The notes: generated from the sequence alone by a model not told the origin. A DNA stretch of 64,000 nucleotides from Reticulitermes speratus (GCA_021186555.1 JAJKFL010000042.1:6225781-6289780); one strand, 5' to 3'. Counted from the first letter of the stretch, positions 10,180 through 22,014 are shown. Made by a program: numbers and translations.

Positions 10180-11225
10180 GAACAACAGAACAGAAGGACA
10201 ATTCTAACGCCAACAGGATAGTAACATTGGTAATAGCAGGATTATTTTCATCACGTCCCTGGCGTTTGGTCAGGGAGCCTCGGCTGACGTCATGAGGGAC
10301 GACAGACAGCGTGTGTGCGTAGATAACGGTCCTGCAATCAGAGACGAGGGAGTGATAACACAGAACGCGGCTTTTTTTATACATACCACGTGTAATCACG
10401 TGAAAAGTAGGAGGGCCGTACACTACTGTGAATGTGAAAAGCTGTTGTGGCTCGTGATTTCGCCACAGTAACTGCTGTTGCTCATTCTGTGACGTGCAAG
10501 ATGTCCAACATTCGCACTAAAGGTTGTCAAGCAAAATGACAGGCACTCTATGGAAGTAATCCGCCTACACAATCCTGTTGTTTTACGTTTTACCAGCTCG
10601 AGAGAAGAAGGTAGATAAAGACACTGGACGAAAGTAAGACTGAATGCAAATATCGGTAGAGGAAGAACTCTGTAATTACAGACATACAGTTTTATTGGCC
10701 ATGAAATGTATGCAGCCATCAGACTACACGCTATATCACCTTCTCCAAAGCCTTTTACAGACAGGAAGTAAAGCATCAAGAGAATGGTTACAGTCCAGAC
10801 GTGAAAACTACAAACTGTATCCCCACACTGACGTCTCACGTTAACAAATTCCCAACCTACACTGACCCACTGCATAAATACAATAAGTACTTGTTCAATG
10901 TTAGGGGCTGCGTTCCTGAAAATAGCAACGTGGAGCTGGAAGAACAAGGAACGGAGGCCGAATTTCTCATACTAATTAATTAAAATAGCCGAGCGGCTGG
11001 TCGTTGAAGATCCTGCCTGACGCCAGCGAAAAGAATAACAAGGAAAAGAAGAATAACCAACGTTAATCTCCGTCCTGGCAATGTTCATCGAATGTTTGGT
11101 CACTGAAACTTGTCAACATTCAAGCGAAATAACTTATTCGGGACAATAACAAACGAAGGCTGCCTTTAATTCACCATTTATCAAATGTTACATTTTGTAA
11201 CGTTTTCTCATGATAACTTTTTAAT
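10180..11225. other. Unassigned sequence; 174-codon antisense frame of unknown meaning
   Basis: The longest non-repeat frame in the window lies here (10423-10947, minus). Its predicted product is Cys/Phe/Leu-rich with no recognisable domain, and I see no splice or promoter context. I treat it as chance. Confidence 0.35.
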
Positions 11226-11234
11226 CATTGCTTT

Positions 11235-11455
11235 TAATAGGCGTAGATGGGAGGATAATATTAAAATGGTTCTTCAAGAAGTGGGATGGGGAAGCATGGA
11301 CTGGATTGTTCTGGCTCAGGATAGGGGCTGGTGGCGGGTGCTTGTGAATGTGGTAATGAACCTTCGGGTACCATAAGATGCGTGGAATTTCTTGACTAAC
11401 TGAAAAACTGTTAGCTTCTCAAGAAGGACTCTCCTCTATATAGTTATTTAGTTAG
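11235..11455 (+). mobile_element. L-family LINE, 3' end
   Basis: Translation gives [18 protein letters not shown], then [18 protein letters not shown] and MNLRVP with a stop at 11376; the 3' UTR and a GTTAGTTAGTTA tail follow to 11455. Strongly 5'-truncated. Confidence 0.88.
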
Positions 11456-11636
11456 TTAGTTAGGCCTCATACCATCCGTGTTGGTGATGAGAAGTCCCGG
11501 ATTACAACTGCAGCTACGAGACCGAACGTTTTGACTGAAATTATACGTTGTTCTTCTTAGTCTTATATACTTGGACAGAAGCTGGAAATAGGCCACGACA
11601 GTTTCGTTCCACATGCTTTTCGATTAACTGTTCACT

Positions 11637-11935
11637 AATAATCCTCCCCGGGGGCTGCCGCCTTATCGTGGCGGGGAGGTTTGTGTGTCCTGTTACGACC
11701 CTGAGAGCTATGCTGGCGTGAGCTAAGCTCCTGGTAGGGCCACCCAAGCCAGACAGGTCAAAGGGCAGGGACCAGACAAAGAGCAGCCCACTGGTCCTCC
11801 AGGTTGGGAGTTGGGGCATTAGGCTGACGACCTGATACCCGGAAAAATATCTCATTGTCCAGAAACCCGATAAAAAAAACGGGATGCCAAAGCCCACCAA
11901 GGGCTGTAGTGCAAGAGAAGAAGAAGTTCACTAAT
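11637..11935 (+). mobile_element. Short retroelement with GC-rich head and (GAA)n tail
   Basis: It begins CCCCGGGGGCTGCCGCCTTA, continues through GGGGAGGTTTGTGTGTCC and CTCCTGGTAGGGCCACCC, and ends with GGGCTGTAGTGCAAGAGAAG and an AAG repeat. I recognise this head as a common dispersed retroelement 5' segment in animal genomes, but cannot name the family. Minus-strand frames here look incidental. Confidence 0.5.
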
Positions 11936-12009
11936 AATACCACCAATCGGTGGTATATATCGAGCTACCGAAATCAAGTCAAACGTAAAATCGTCCTTGT
12001 CAGCCACGT

Positions 12010-12236
12010 ATGCGCAATATGGAGGGAAGTGGTCAACATCGCGCCTCTGCCGCTTTACACCCAGCAAAGAACGCCGGTACCCATTGAATAGGAGGCCGGG
12101 TTGAGCCCCAAAAGCCCAACTGGATGTTTCGGAGAAGAAAATAATATGTCGCACCTACTGGGATTTAAACCCCGGACCCTCCAGCCCGCAGCCTAGTGTA
12201 TTTATCAGCTTAGCTACTCCAGCTCTTCAACGTGTT
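12010..12236 (-). mobile_element. S2 tRNA-derived SINE
   Basis: The head reads (minus strand) GAGTAGCTAAGCTGATAAA, a box A relative, with GGTTTAAATCCCAG in the box B position. The body has GTACCCATTGAATAGGAGGC on the plus strand. Diverged but full order. Confidence 0.7.
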
Positions 12237-12239
12237 AAC

Positions 12240-12612
12240 TGCAAGCGTCGTTAAATACAGCAACAGTAATAAAACATAATTATCAAGTAACATTTTATGA
12301 CCCCCCCTGTCACAGCTACTGCAACGAATTATACAGTCTTCTTTCCATTCTCTGTAAAGTTTGTTTTCTGTATTTGGTTTACTCAGTTCTCCTCCTGTCA
12401 TTAATTTTGTTTGGGCAGAAACTTAACTGTGGCCATATTTTGCACAATTTCCGTTGAATGATGGCAGCTATTTCAGCATCTCCGTTTTTCCGACTTACAT
12501 CATCGTATGTTAGCAAAACAAAGCAAACAGCTCAGAGCACTTTGCATCGCTGGAATAACACAGTGTTTTAGTAAATATAAATGTGAAGTGATGGCGTATG
12601 GGACACAAGAGA
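12240..12612. other. Unassigned sequence
   Basis: Nothing recognised beyond the AGCGTCGTTAAATACAG block at the left edge, which resembles the end of the dispersed family at 18.6, 25.4 and 35.4 kb. Confidence 0.35.
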
Positions 12613-12616
12613 TAAA

Positions 12617-12780
12617 TGTCCACATATTCTTAAACTCAGCACTGGAGGTAAGTGGTCAGATTCACGCCCCGGTCGCTTTTCTCCTGGTACCCATTGGAAA
12701 GGAGGCTAGGTGATCCCAGAAACGGTGAGGAAAATTAAGAGAAAATCTCCTGCCCTAGTCGTAATCGAACACCCGATTCC
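12617..12780 (-). mobile_element. S2 SINE, diverged
   Basis: S2 blocks ACTGGAGGTAAGTGGTCAG, CACGCCCCGGTCGC, CTGGTACCCATTGGA and AGGAGGC are in the right order. The head is lost. Confidence 0.65.
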
Positions 12781-12784
12781 TTTC

Positions 12785-13410
12785 ATTCGTTGGTTTTGAA
12801 TTCGAAAGCATAATGAAGAATGTCGAATGCCTCCATAGCCTGTAGCTTACGTGTTAAAACAGTTTAATTTTCGGCAGGAGACAGCCAATTGCAGTCGGCG
12901 TGACACGCAACAGAGCAGTTCTTTGCGCCGCTGAAGCAACACATGGGAAAATCGATGATTCCACAATTATACGGAAGTGGAAATGGTTCTTCGTGAATGT
13001 CTTCGAACGCAAGAGACAACAGATTGTTACCGCGACGGAGTTTTCCAGCTCGTGCCAAGATGGGACAAATTCAACAACGTGCTCGGGAATTATGGGTAAA
13101 AAAACAATTATCTGTCAGTGCACTACATGAGCTGCATTTAACGTTGTTGGCGACTTCTCATTTAATTTCTGTGACCTGGGGAACCTTACTTACGGAACAT
13201 TTGTCGTACGAAGTGACTATCTGCTGTCCAGTAACAAACAGAACCTTGATCATTCCCCCCAGTCTGGCTTCGTGTGAGTGAAGAAACATCCCACAAAATC
13301 TGCATTCTTTTCTTAAGTCTGGGTGCTCATTACAGCCAGCCGAGTGGAAGCCAGTGACGACATGGTGGGGGGAGACAAAGAATGGCTTTGAGGACCAAAC
13401 GTCCTGCTGA
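12785..13410. other. Unassigned sequence
   Basis: Overlapping frames at 12900-13281 (plus) contain QIQQRARELWVKKQL and a Lys/Arg-rich stretch that could be a decayed transposon frame, but no family can be assigned. Confidence 0.3.
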
Positions 13411-13412
13411 AT

Positions 13413-13906
13413 ACTTACAATTCCACTGTTACAGTACTACCAACATACCTAAAGTTCCACTATTACAGTGCTACCAACATCCTTAAAGTTCCACTATTAC
13501 AGTGCTACCAAAATTCCTAAAGTTCCACTATTACAGTGCTACCAACATCCTTGAAGTTCCACTATTACAATGCTATCAACATTCTTAAAGTTCCACTATT
13601 ACAGTGCTACCAACATATCTAAAGATCCACTATTACGGTGCTACCAACATACTTAAGTTCTACTATTACAGTACTACCAACATACCTAACGTTCCACTAT
13701 TACAGTACTACCAACATACCTAAAATTCCACTATTACAGTACTATCAACATACCTAAAGTTCCACTATTACAGTACTACCAACATACCTCATGTTCCACT
13801 ATTACAGTACTATCAACATATCTAAAGTTCCACTATTACAGTACTACCAACATACCTAAAGTTCCACTATTACAGTGCTACCAACATCCTTAAATTCCAC
13901 TCCTAC
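13413..13906. repeat. 34-bp minisatellite, about 14 units
   Basis: The unit is TTCCACTATTACAGTGCTAC plus CAACATACCTAAAG. Adjacent units differ by single substitutions (GTGC/GTAC; CCTT/ACCT). The array sits 220 bp from the 111-bp array, with no shared sequence. Confidence 0.95.
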
Positions 13907-14124
13907 AATACAGCCAATTCAATGATGGCTGCTGCATTACAAATTACTGGCTGACCTAACATCCATGCAGTCAGCGGTATCAAGATATACTGGTATGTGA
14001 CGTCCAACGGATCAGATGTCCAATATATATATGAGTGACCCACACAACTGAGTTAACTGGCAAGAACTATAAATAAAATGATACAAGGCATATTTTACAA
14101 CGTAATTAACATACATCTAGGAGG

Positions 14125-15350
14125 TTCCGGAGCTTTTGGTCACTGCTCTAATTTGGAAAGGCTTTGGCCAACATCACAATCTGAAAGGTTTTTGGATAGC
14201 CGTACAATTTGGAAGGTTCTGCACATTATTACAATCTGGAAGGTTCTGGACACCATTACTGTTTGGGAGATTTTCATTACAGCATTACAATTTGAGGAAT
14301 TTGGAAACGATTAGAATTTTGGACGGTTTATTGACAGAGTTACAATTTGGAAGGTTCTGGACACCATTACTGTTTGGGAGATTTTCTTTACAGCATTACA
14401 ATTTGAGGAATTTGGAAACGATTAGAATTTTGGACGGTTTATTGACAGAGTTACAATTTGGAAGGTTCTGGACACCATTACTGTTTGGGACATTTTCATT
14501 ACAGCATTACAATTTGAGGAATTTGGAAGCGATTAGAATTTTGGACGGTTTATTGACAGAGTTACAATTTGGAAGGTTCTGGACACCATTACTGTTTGGG
14601 AGATTTTCTTTACAGCATTACAATTTGAGGAATTTGGAAACGATTAGAATTTTGGACGGTTTATTGACAGAGTTACAATTTGGAAGGTTATGGACACCAT
14701 TACTGTTTGGGAGATTTTCATTACAGCATTACAATTTGAGGAATTTGGAAACGATTAGAATTTTGGACGGTTTATTGACAGAGTTACAATTTGGAAGGTT
14801 CTGGACACCATTACTGTTTGGGAGATTTTCTTTACAGCATTACAATTTGAGGAATTTGGAAACGATTAGAATTTTGGACGGTTTATTGACAGTTACAATT
14901 TGGAAGGTTCTGGATACCATTACTGTTTGGGAGATTTTCTTTACAGCATTACAATTTGAGGAATTTGGAAACGATTAGAATTTTGGACGGTTTATTGACA
15001 GAGTTACAATTTGGAAGGTTATGGACACCATTACTGTTTGGGAGATTTTCATTACAGCATTACAATTTGAGGAATTTGGAAACGATTAGAATTTTGGACG
15101 GTTTATTGACAGAGTTACAATTTGGAAGGTTCTGGACACCATTACTGTTTGGGAGATTTTCTTTACAGCATTACAATTTGAGGAATTTGGAAACGATTAG
15201 AATTTTGGACGGTTTATTGACAGTTACAATTTGGAAGGTTCTGGATACCATTACTGTTTGGGAGATTTTCTTTACAGCATTACAATTTGAGGAATTTGGA
15301 AACGATTAGAATTTTGGACGGTTTATTGACAGAGTTACAATTTGGAAAAT
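14125..15350. repeat. 111-bp satellite array, about ten units
   Basis: Units begin GAGTTACAATTTGGAAGG and recur at an exact 111-bp step (for example 14337 and 14448). Each unit is built of related 37-38-bp subunits that open ACAATTTG. Because 111 is divisible by three, one frame stays open for 280 codons (14136-14978). A GAG deletion makes a shorter variant at 14889 and 15221, and these shortened variants lie three units apart, suggesting a multi-unit duplication. Confidence 0.95.
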
Positions 15351-15489
15351 TTTGAACACACAGTTGTACAGTGAAACAAAAAGGGTTTGACAGGAGTGTA
15401 CGACGGCTTCATGAATGCGTCAGGCACACCTAACACTTAATCGTCTGGAACACAAAATTATATATGAATAAATAAAAGTTAAGTATGTC

Positions 15490-15757
15490 TGCATGCCATA
15501 AAGGCATATAGGCGGAGCACAGGTATAGCTCCACACATTCTTAACTTCGGCATCAGATTGAGGTGAGTGGTCAGCTTCATGAACGGCTGCTTTACCCCAT
15601 AGAAATAACACCCGAGTACCCACTGAATAGAGGGATGGGTGGGCTCGAGAGCCAGTTTGGACGTTTCGGACAAATATCTTTTGCTCCATGCCGCGAATCG
15701 AACTGCGGATCGTGCAGCCCGCAGCGTATACCGACCGAGCTACGCCGGCTCCGTAAC
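15490..15757 (-). mobile_element. S2 tRNA-derived SINE
   Basis: The minus-strand head reads GTAGCTCGGTCGGTATAC (box A), with GGTTCGATTC-like box B changed to AGTTCGATTCG. The body retains GAGTACCCACTGAATAGAGG and GAGGTGAGTGGTCAGCTTC. It is nearly full length. Confidence 0.8.
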
Positions 15758-15759
15758 AA

Positions 15760-16430
15760 TAAATATACAGTGGAACTAAGGATAAACCATAGATAGCTTT
15801 AACAAACAAATTTTTACCCGATTTCAAAAGTGCTTTTAAATTTAAATTGTCTTCTTTTGAGGTTGGCACTCCTGTTTGAACAAATATTATGGGTAATATC
15901 AAAACAAACACTATGTCACCGACGGAACTGCTAAAATGTCGACCTTCGGGCAGTGATGTCAAATACACGCTATGCCAAACACAGGTCTATATAAATTTAC
16001 TAATTATGTCGCATCCTTTGAGGTCTCCCGGCTATTGACGAGTCGTGTAATGTCGCCCCATCGCCCGCAAGCGGTTACCTGCTCGGATCGGATGTGGTTC
16101 TCGTTGTCTAACATGGTCCGCTGAACAAAGAGTTTCAAATGAACTCCAGTGCATATTATCTTGTCATTATCGGTACTGAAGGGATGACCTATTGACACCG
16201 CAGTCAGGATGTGGGAACACATAAATGCCTTCCCTCCAACCACCACTGTGTGCCGGTACGCGTTACCGGCGACAATAAACACAAGATAATTAATTATTTG
16301 GTGATAAGTGTGTTAATTTTGTAATACACAGTCGAGCAATTCATTCATGCTTGAAGAACGCTCACAACTCTGCATCCTGAAACCAATCAACATCACTTTT
16401 AAAAAATCAATTACATACGTTATAAAAACG
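15760..16430. other. Unassigned sequence
   Basis: Frames on the minus strand up to 15968 mostly read through the neighbouring SINE; no independent domain. Confidence 0.35.
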
Positions 16431-16435
16431 TACTG

Positions 16436-17218
16436 CGCCTCCATTACAAAGACCGGGCGGTTAGTGTTGTTGAGGGAAATAGCTGGTGCCTATTGTGAGA
16501 GTCACATGAGACACAGAAATAGCGTGCCTATTGTGAGAGTCACATAAGACACAGAAATAGCCAGTGCAAATTGTGAGAGTCACATGAGACAGAAATAGCC
16601 GGTGCCTATTGTGAGAGTCACATGAGACACAGAAATAGCGTGCCTATTGTGAGAGTCACATAAGACACAGAAATAGCCAGTGCAAATTGTCAGTCACGTG
16701 AGACAGAAATAGCCGGTGCCTATTGTGAGAGTCACATGAGACAGAAATAGCCGGTGCCTATTGTGACAGTCACATGAGACAGAGAACTACCCGGTGCCTA
16801 TTGTGAGAGTCATGAGACACAGAAATAGCCGGTGCCTATTGTGAGAGTCACATGAGACACAGAAATAGCCGGTACCTATTGTGAGAATCACATGAGACAC
16901 AGAAATAGCCGGTGCTTATTGTGAGAGTCACATGAGACACAGAAATATCCGGTACCTATTGTGAGAATCACATGAGACACAGAAATAGCCGGTGCTTATT
17001 GTGAGAGTCACATGAGACAGAAATATCCGGTGCTTATTGTGAGAGTCACATGAGACACAGAAACGGCGTGCCTATTGTGAGAGTCACATGAGACACAGAA
17101 ATAACCGGTGCTTATTGTGAGTCACATGAAACACAGAAACAGTGTGCCTTTTGTGAGAGTCACATGAGGCACAGAAATATCCGGTGCTTATTGTGAGAGA
17201 CATATGAGACAGAAATAC
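16436..17218 (+). repeat. About 40-bp minisatellite, 18-19 units, grown from a P-repeat
   Basis: The unit is GAAATAGCCGGTGCCTATTG plus TGAGAGTCACATGAGACACA. The entry flank (CTCCATTACAAAGACCGGGC, GTTAGTGTTGTTGAGG) is the P-repeat, and the unit itself aligns with the P-repeat segment GAAATAATCGCTGTTTGTTC and TGAGATCCACACAAAACACA. Variants alternate TAGCCGG, TAGCG and TATCCGG. Confidence 0.88.
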
Positions 17219-17239
17219 ACGAAGATTACTGTTCCCCGG

Positions 17240-17375
17240 GATGAGCTGCCATGTAGCCTGGTTAGATATGGACCGACGTTTCAGAGAAACCAGTCACCTC
17301 CACCATCTATTTATAATGAATACATCAGGTTCCTCTGAAACGTCGATACGTGTCTACCAGACTATACGGCCTCAC
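17240..17375. repeat. H2 repeat, small foldback with GAAACGTC on both arms
   Basis: GACCGACGTTTCAGAGAAACC (plus, about 17270) mirrors CCTCTGAAACGTCGATAC (about 17330), followed by the outer block TCTACCAGACTATACGGCCT. The CTGANGA core is not recognisable, so this is a decayed copy. Confidence 0.55.
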
Positions 17376-17654
17376 ATCCCAAAAATTGTGATCCTCGTAT
17401 TCACCATAACGAGAACCCCAAATCTGACGCTGATTGACTACAATTTATGACCAAAATACTTTTTTTTAATGTTAAAGCACATCCACACACACACACACAG
17501 TTTAACACTGTGCTCTGAAGGTCATTCGACACAGAACACATCACACTGTCCGTCTCTTAACACTCAAGATGTGCACAAACTACACATCGACACAACTCTG
17601 ACCTACTATGTCACGTCAGAAGTTCGAAAGGCGATAAGAATTCGAACAGAATTG

Positions 17655-17815
17655 CAGCCTTCTGGTCTATGACGCCGTGTAATATGGATGGTTACCAGAT
17701 TTTCGGTGGAATGCCTCAATCTTTTTGTACCCTGAAGATGGAGCCAGCGTGTTCCTCCGAAACATTATTATGTACCTTTAAAGACTGCACGGTACCGCAT
17801 CCAAGACAACTAAAA
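17655..17815 (+). repeat. H2 repeat with CTGAAGA core
   Basis: The outer blocks TATGACGCCGTGTAAT and CACGGTACCGCATCCAAGAC are inverted relative to each other. Inside are CCTGAAGATGGAGCC (17731-17745) and CTCCGAAAC (17756-17764), the hammerhead-like core with a GGAG/CTCC stem II. Bases after GAAAC are ATTATT rather than GTC, so stem III and the cleavage site are lost. Confidence 0.6.
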
Positions 17816-17819
17816 TATG

Positions 17820-18410
17820 AACATTCAAGAGCTGTAGCAAAATAAGACCTACTTCATTTCCATATTTCAAGACAAAATACACCCTGTACAAACTAGAACT
17901 AAGAGAAGATGTAAAATTCTATGAGGAAGGAAGTTGACTTCAGTAATGTCTGTCTAGTCTGAATGTTGCTCCAAACACAGTTTCGTCTACTTGACGAAGT
18001 GTGTACAGACTTGGTACTGCATACAGAAGCACTTAGTGTCATGCAGAAATGACATTTCCATCACAATTATGCTGTGCCAGGAGAAATAATTTCCATCTCT
18101 CACATAAGGAAAGGGAATATTCACATCAATTGTCACCACAAAAACCACACCTTTACTGACATCATTTCCTGTACAATTCCGTTGGCAGAATTTGCATAAA
18201 CGAATGAAAGCTGACTAGGAACAGAACTGCTGCTGTGGGATTCAGAAAGCAACAACGCGAAGGTCGTCGGCTGTTTCGTCACCATGAGACAGGATTCCTC
18301 GGCTACCATAAAACAAGAAAAATGGGTACCCAACTTGACTGCGTCACATGCACGGCTTGATGAAACATCGTGGTCCAGAGGCTAGCATAAGAGGTAGCAT
18401 TTAGGTAAGA
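17820..18410. other. Unassigned sequence
   Basis: No recognisable gene or shared repeat. Confidence 0.35.
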
Positions 18411-18417
18411 GGGGTGT

Positions 18418-18598
18418 CTCGGAGTGAAGTCTCGGCCCCAAAACTTAAATTCAAGAGAGGATTTCGTGGTCTTTCTCAGATCCTCCAAGCAAATGCTGGG
18501 ACAGCACCTCAAACTATGACATTAATGCTTCCTTCCGCATCCCATCCAATTCACTTACTGATCATGTTACCATTCAGCGTCGTTAAATAAAGCAGGGC
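18418..18598 (+). repeat. Dispersed retroposon-like repeat ending CGTCGTTAAATAAA
   Basis: Contains GATTTCGTGGTCTTTCTCAG, an AATGCTGGGACAGCACCTC block and the end CAGCGTCGTTAAATAAAG. Related sequence lies at 22.02-22.2 (plus), 25.39-25.7 and 35.41-35.64 kb (inverted ends). Confidence 0.45.
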
Positions 18599-18712
18599 TG
18601 GACAAATTATGCAAAAATCCAGGAGCCAGGCGCGAGCTGGGTGACACGAAGCAAGTTCCACACAGGAGACCCCAAATATTAGACACCACTGTACTTAGTC
18701 GCCCGGGAGTTT
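18590..18712 (+). mobile_element. hAT-like MITE, copy 2 (diverged)
   Basis: GGACAAATTATGCAAAAATC and GGAGCCAGGCGCGAG at the left, CCCCAAATATTAGACACCAC and TAGTCGCCCGGGA at the right; the same blocks, inverted, occur at 36.9-37.06 kb. Confidence 0.45.
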
Positions 18713-18779
18713 CGAATCCCTGACATCAAATGTCTCCTGCAACATGCCTCTAACGCACATAGGGGCACTAGAGTAACAG

Positions 18780-19012
18780 CTCTACCCAGTGTGAACCTCG
18801 GCGCTTCATGAGGTGGGTGGTCAACGCGACGCTCCGGCCGTTTTACCCCCGGGAATGACCCGGTACCCAATGTACAGAAGGCTACGTGGGCTCCAGGACC
18901 AGTATGGACGGGTGTGGAAAAGAGAAAGTCTCTTGGTCCCACTGGGATTCGAACCTCGAACCGTCCGGCCTGTAGCGAGTCGTTGTACCGACTACGTTCC
19001 CCTCCCCCCCCC
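18780..19012 (-). mobile_element. S2 tRNA-derived SINE
   Basis: Box B is good (minus strand GGTTCGAATCCCAG, plus about 18947-18957). Body blocks GAGGTGGGTGGTCAACGCG, CCGGCCGTTTTACCCCC and GGTACCCAATGTACAGAAGG follow S2 order. The head region is diverged (GTAGTCGGTACAACG). Confidence 0.78.
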
Positions 19013-19019
19013 TCCCCCT

Positions 19020-19485
19020 CGAAACAAAGCAAGCGTAAATAAATACACCTTGTGAGCACTTTCTGGCAAATCTTCTAAATTTATAACCTTACTTTAAATC
19101 ACGCGAACCTACTGGAGAATTCAAAAGACACGAGTATCTGCGTAGGGCAGCGTTGCTGAATTTTATTACAGGTGGTACAAATAGTCACCAATGTCTTCGG
19201 CAAACTGCTTCATACTTTTATTTTTTACCCAGTGATAAACATACCGGCAAACAGCACGGCAGTTGGTAGAAATAAATTTAATTTTTTTCCGTGGTAAATT
19301 TACGTAAAGTTACAACTTCCAAACAACAAGTTTAAAAGACTGTCAATGGATCTCTACGTCAACAAAGCCGAACTGTTATATCTGCATCATGTAAATAATG
19401 TGCAGCTGACGAAACGCGATACCTACACGACATCTCAGCAAACATTTACAGCCTAATATACTGACAATAAACAAGCAAATACGCA
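19020..19485. other. Unassigned sequence
   Basis: AT-rich, with no recognised feature. Confidence 0.35.
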
Positions 19486-19487
19486 AC

Positions 19488-21608
19488 AAAATGCAGGCAC
19501 GTTCTTCAGCACGTAGGGTTGTAACGTTAAGATAAAAAATGCAGGCAAGTTCTTCAGCACGTAGGGCTGTAACGTTAAGATAAAAAATGCAGGCAAGTTC
19601 TTCAGCACGTAGGGTTGTAACGTTAAGATAAAAAATGCAGGCAAGTTCTTCAGCACGTAGGGTTGTAACGTTAAGATAAAAAATGTCAGGCAAGTTACCT
19701 TCAGCACGTAGGGCTGTAACGATAAGATAAAAAAATGCAGGCAAGTTCTTCAGCACGTAGGGCTGTAACGTTAAGATAAAAAATGCAGGCAAGTTCTTCA
19801 GCACGTAGGGCTGTAACGTTAAGATAAAAAATGCAGGCACGTTCTTCAGCACGTAGGGTTGTAACGTTAAGATAAAAAATGCAGGCAAGTTCTTCAGCAC
19901 GTAGGGCTGTAACGTTAAGATAAAAATGCAAGGCAAGTTCTTCAGCACGTAGGGCTGTAACGTTAAGATAAAAAAATGCAGGCAAGTTCTTCAGCACGTA
20001 GGGCTGTAACGTTAAGATAAAAATGCAGGCACGTTCTTCAGCACGTAGGGTTGTAACGTTAAGATAAAAAAATGCAGGCAAGTTCTTCAGCACGTAGGGC
20101 TGTAACGTTAAGATAAAAAAATGCAGGCAAGTTCTTCAGCACGTAGGGCTGTAACGTGAAGATAAAAAATGCAGGCAAGTTCTTCAGCACGTAGGGCTGT
20201 AACGTTAAGATAAAAAATGCAGGCAAGTTCTTCAGCACGTAGGGCTGTAACGTTAAGATAAAAATGCAGGCAAGTTCTTCAGCACGTAGGGCTGTAACGT
20301 TAAGATAAAAAATGCAGGCAAGTTCTTCAGCACGTAGGGCTGTAACGTTAAGATAAAAATGCAAGCAAGTTCTTCAGCACGTAGGGCTGTAACGTTAAGA
20401 TAAAAAATGCAAGCAAGTTCTTCAGCACGTAGGGTTGTAACGTTAAGATAAAAATGCAGGCAAGTTCTTCAGCACGTAGGGCTGTAACGTTAAGATAAAA
20501 ATGCAGGCAAGTTCTTCAGCACGTAGGGCTGTAACGTTAAGATAAAAAATGCAGCAAGTTCTTCAGCACGTAGGGCTGTAACGTTAAGATAAAAAATGCA
20601 AGCAAGTTCTTCAGCACGTAGGGCTGTAACGTTAAGATAAAAAATGCAGGCAAGTTCTTCAGCACGTAGGGATGTAACGTTAAGATAAAAAAATGCAGGC
20701 AAGTTCTTCAGCACGTAGGGCTGTAACGTTAAGATAAAAATGCAAGCAAGTTCTTCAGCACGTAGGGCTGTAACGTTAAGATAAAAATGCAAGCAAGTTC
20801 TTCAGCACGTAGGGCTGTAACGTTAAAGATAAAAAAAATGCAGCAAGTTCTTCAGCACGTAGGGCTGTAACGTTAAGATAAAAATGCAAGCAAGTTCTTC
20901 AGCACGTAGGGCTGTAACGTTAAGACAAAAAAATGCAGGCAAGTTCTTCAGCACGTAGGGCTGTAACGTTAAGATAAAAATGCAAGCAAGTTCTTCAGCA
21001 CGTAGGGCTGTAACGTTAAGAAAAAAAAATGCAGGCAAGTTCTTCAGCACGTAGGGCTGTAACGTTAAGATAAAAAAAATGCAGGCAAGTTCTTCAGCAC
21101 GTAGGGCTGTAACGTTAAGATAAAAATGCAAGCAAGTTCTTCAGCACGTAGGGCTGTAACGTTAAGAAAAAAAAATGCAGGCAAGTTCTTCAGCACGTAG
21201 GGCTGTAACGTTAAGATAAAAAAATGCAAGCAAGTTCTTCAGCACGTAGGGCTGTAACGTTAAGATAAAAATGCAAGCAAGTTCTTCAGCACGTAGGGTG
21301 TAACGTTAAGATAAAAAAATGCAAGCAACTTCTTCAGCACGTAGGGCTGTAACGTTAAGATAAAAATGCAAGCAAGTTCTTCAGCACGTAGGGCTGTAAC
21401 GTTAGATAAAAAAAATGCAGGCAAGTTCTTCAGCACGTAGGGCTGTAACGTTAAGATAAAAAATGCAAGCAAGTTCTTCAGCACGTAGGGCTGTAACGTT
21501 AAGACAAAAAAAATGCAGGCAAGTTCTTCAGCACGTAGGGCTGTAACGTTAAGATAAAAAATGCAGGGCAAGTTCTTCAGCACGTAGGCTGTAACGTTAA
21601 GATAAAAA
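19488..21608. repeat. About 47-bp minisatellite, about 45 units
   Basis: The unit is ATGCAGGCAAGTTCTTCAGC, ACGTAGGGCTGTAACGTTAA, then GATAAAAA. Length varies mainly through the A run (5-9) and GCAGG/GCAAG/GCAG changes. The left third (to about 20,400) is richer in GGGTTG and GCACG variants, the right half in GCAAGCAAG. Minus-strand frames reading NVTALRAEELACIF or LTLQPYVLKNLPAFF are repeat artefacts. Confidence 0.97.
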
Positions 21609-21634
21609 GCCTCTTCGAGGCATTTAATTCACAC

Positions 21635-21835
21635 AAATTACACTAAAAATAATTTCCTATCTCACATAAACATACTGTCTCCATTATAAAGAGCAGCCAC
21701 TTAATGTTGTTTAGGCAAATAATCGCTTCTGCCTGTGAGAATTATACGGAAGAAATACGATGTGGCAATATGCTGAGGTTCTAAGCGTTAAAGCAGGTTC
21801 TATAACCAGAGTGGTTTTTAACGGCTAAGTAATGT
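21635..21835 (+). repeat. P-repeat, single-copy form
   Basis: Blocks ATTTCCTATCTCACATAAAC, CTGTCTCCATTATAAAGAGC, CTTAATGTTGTTTAGGCAAA, TAATCGCTTCTGCCTGTGAG and a closing TAACCAGAGTGG. It directly follows the 47-bp array. Confidence 0.68.
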
Positions 21836-22014
21836 GATTATAAAAAGATGGTTTCCTTGAGACAAACGGAGCTAGAAATAGTACCTTATACAACCTCAAT
21901 AAATTTTAATGTTTCTGAAAAATAATATAATGCCATTTACATAAATTAAAACTGTATAATTAGAAACAGCAATACTGCGGTAAACGTTACAAAGAGGCAG
22001 GCAACAACACAGCT

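Noticed and set aside
10423..10947. 174-codon minus-strand frame
   Set aside because: No recognisable domain, odd composition and no expression or splice signals; treated as chance.
14136..15309. Open frames of 280 and 117 codons
   Set aside because: Product of the 111-bp array, whose period is a multiple of three; codon pattern simply repeats the unit.
19376..21583. Several minus-strand frames with a repeating ALRAEELACIF peptide
   Set aside because: Translation of the 47-bp minisatellite; frames switch whenever the A run changes length.
19488..21835. Idea that the 47-bp array also came from the P-repeat tail (shared ACGTAG and GTTAA)
   Set aside because: The array lies upstream of, not inside, the adjacent P-repeat, and the matching blocks are too short to distinguish from chance.
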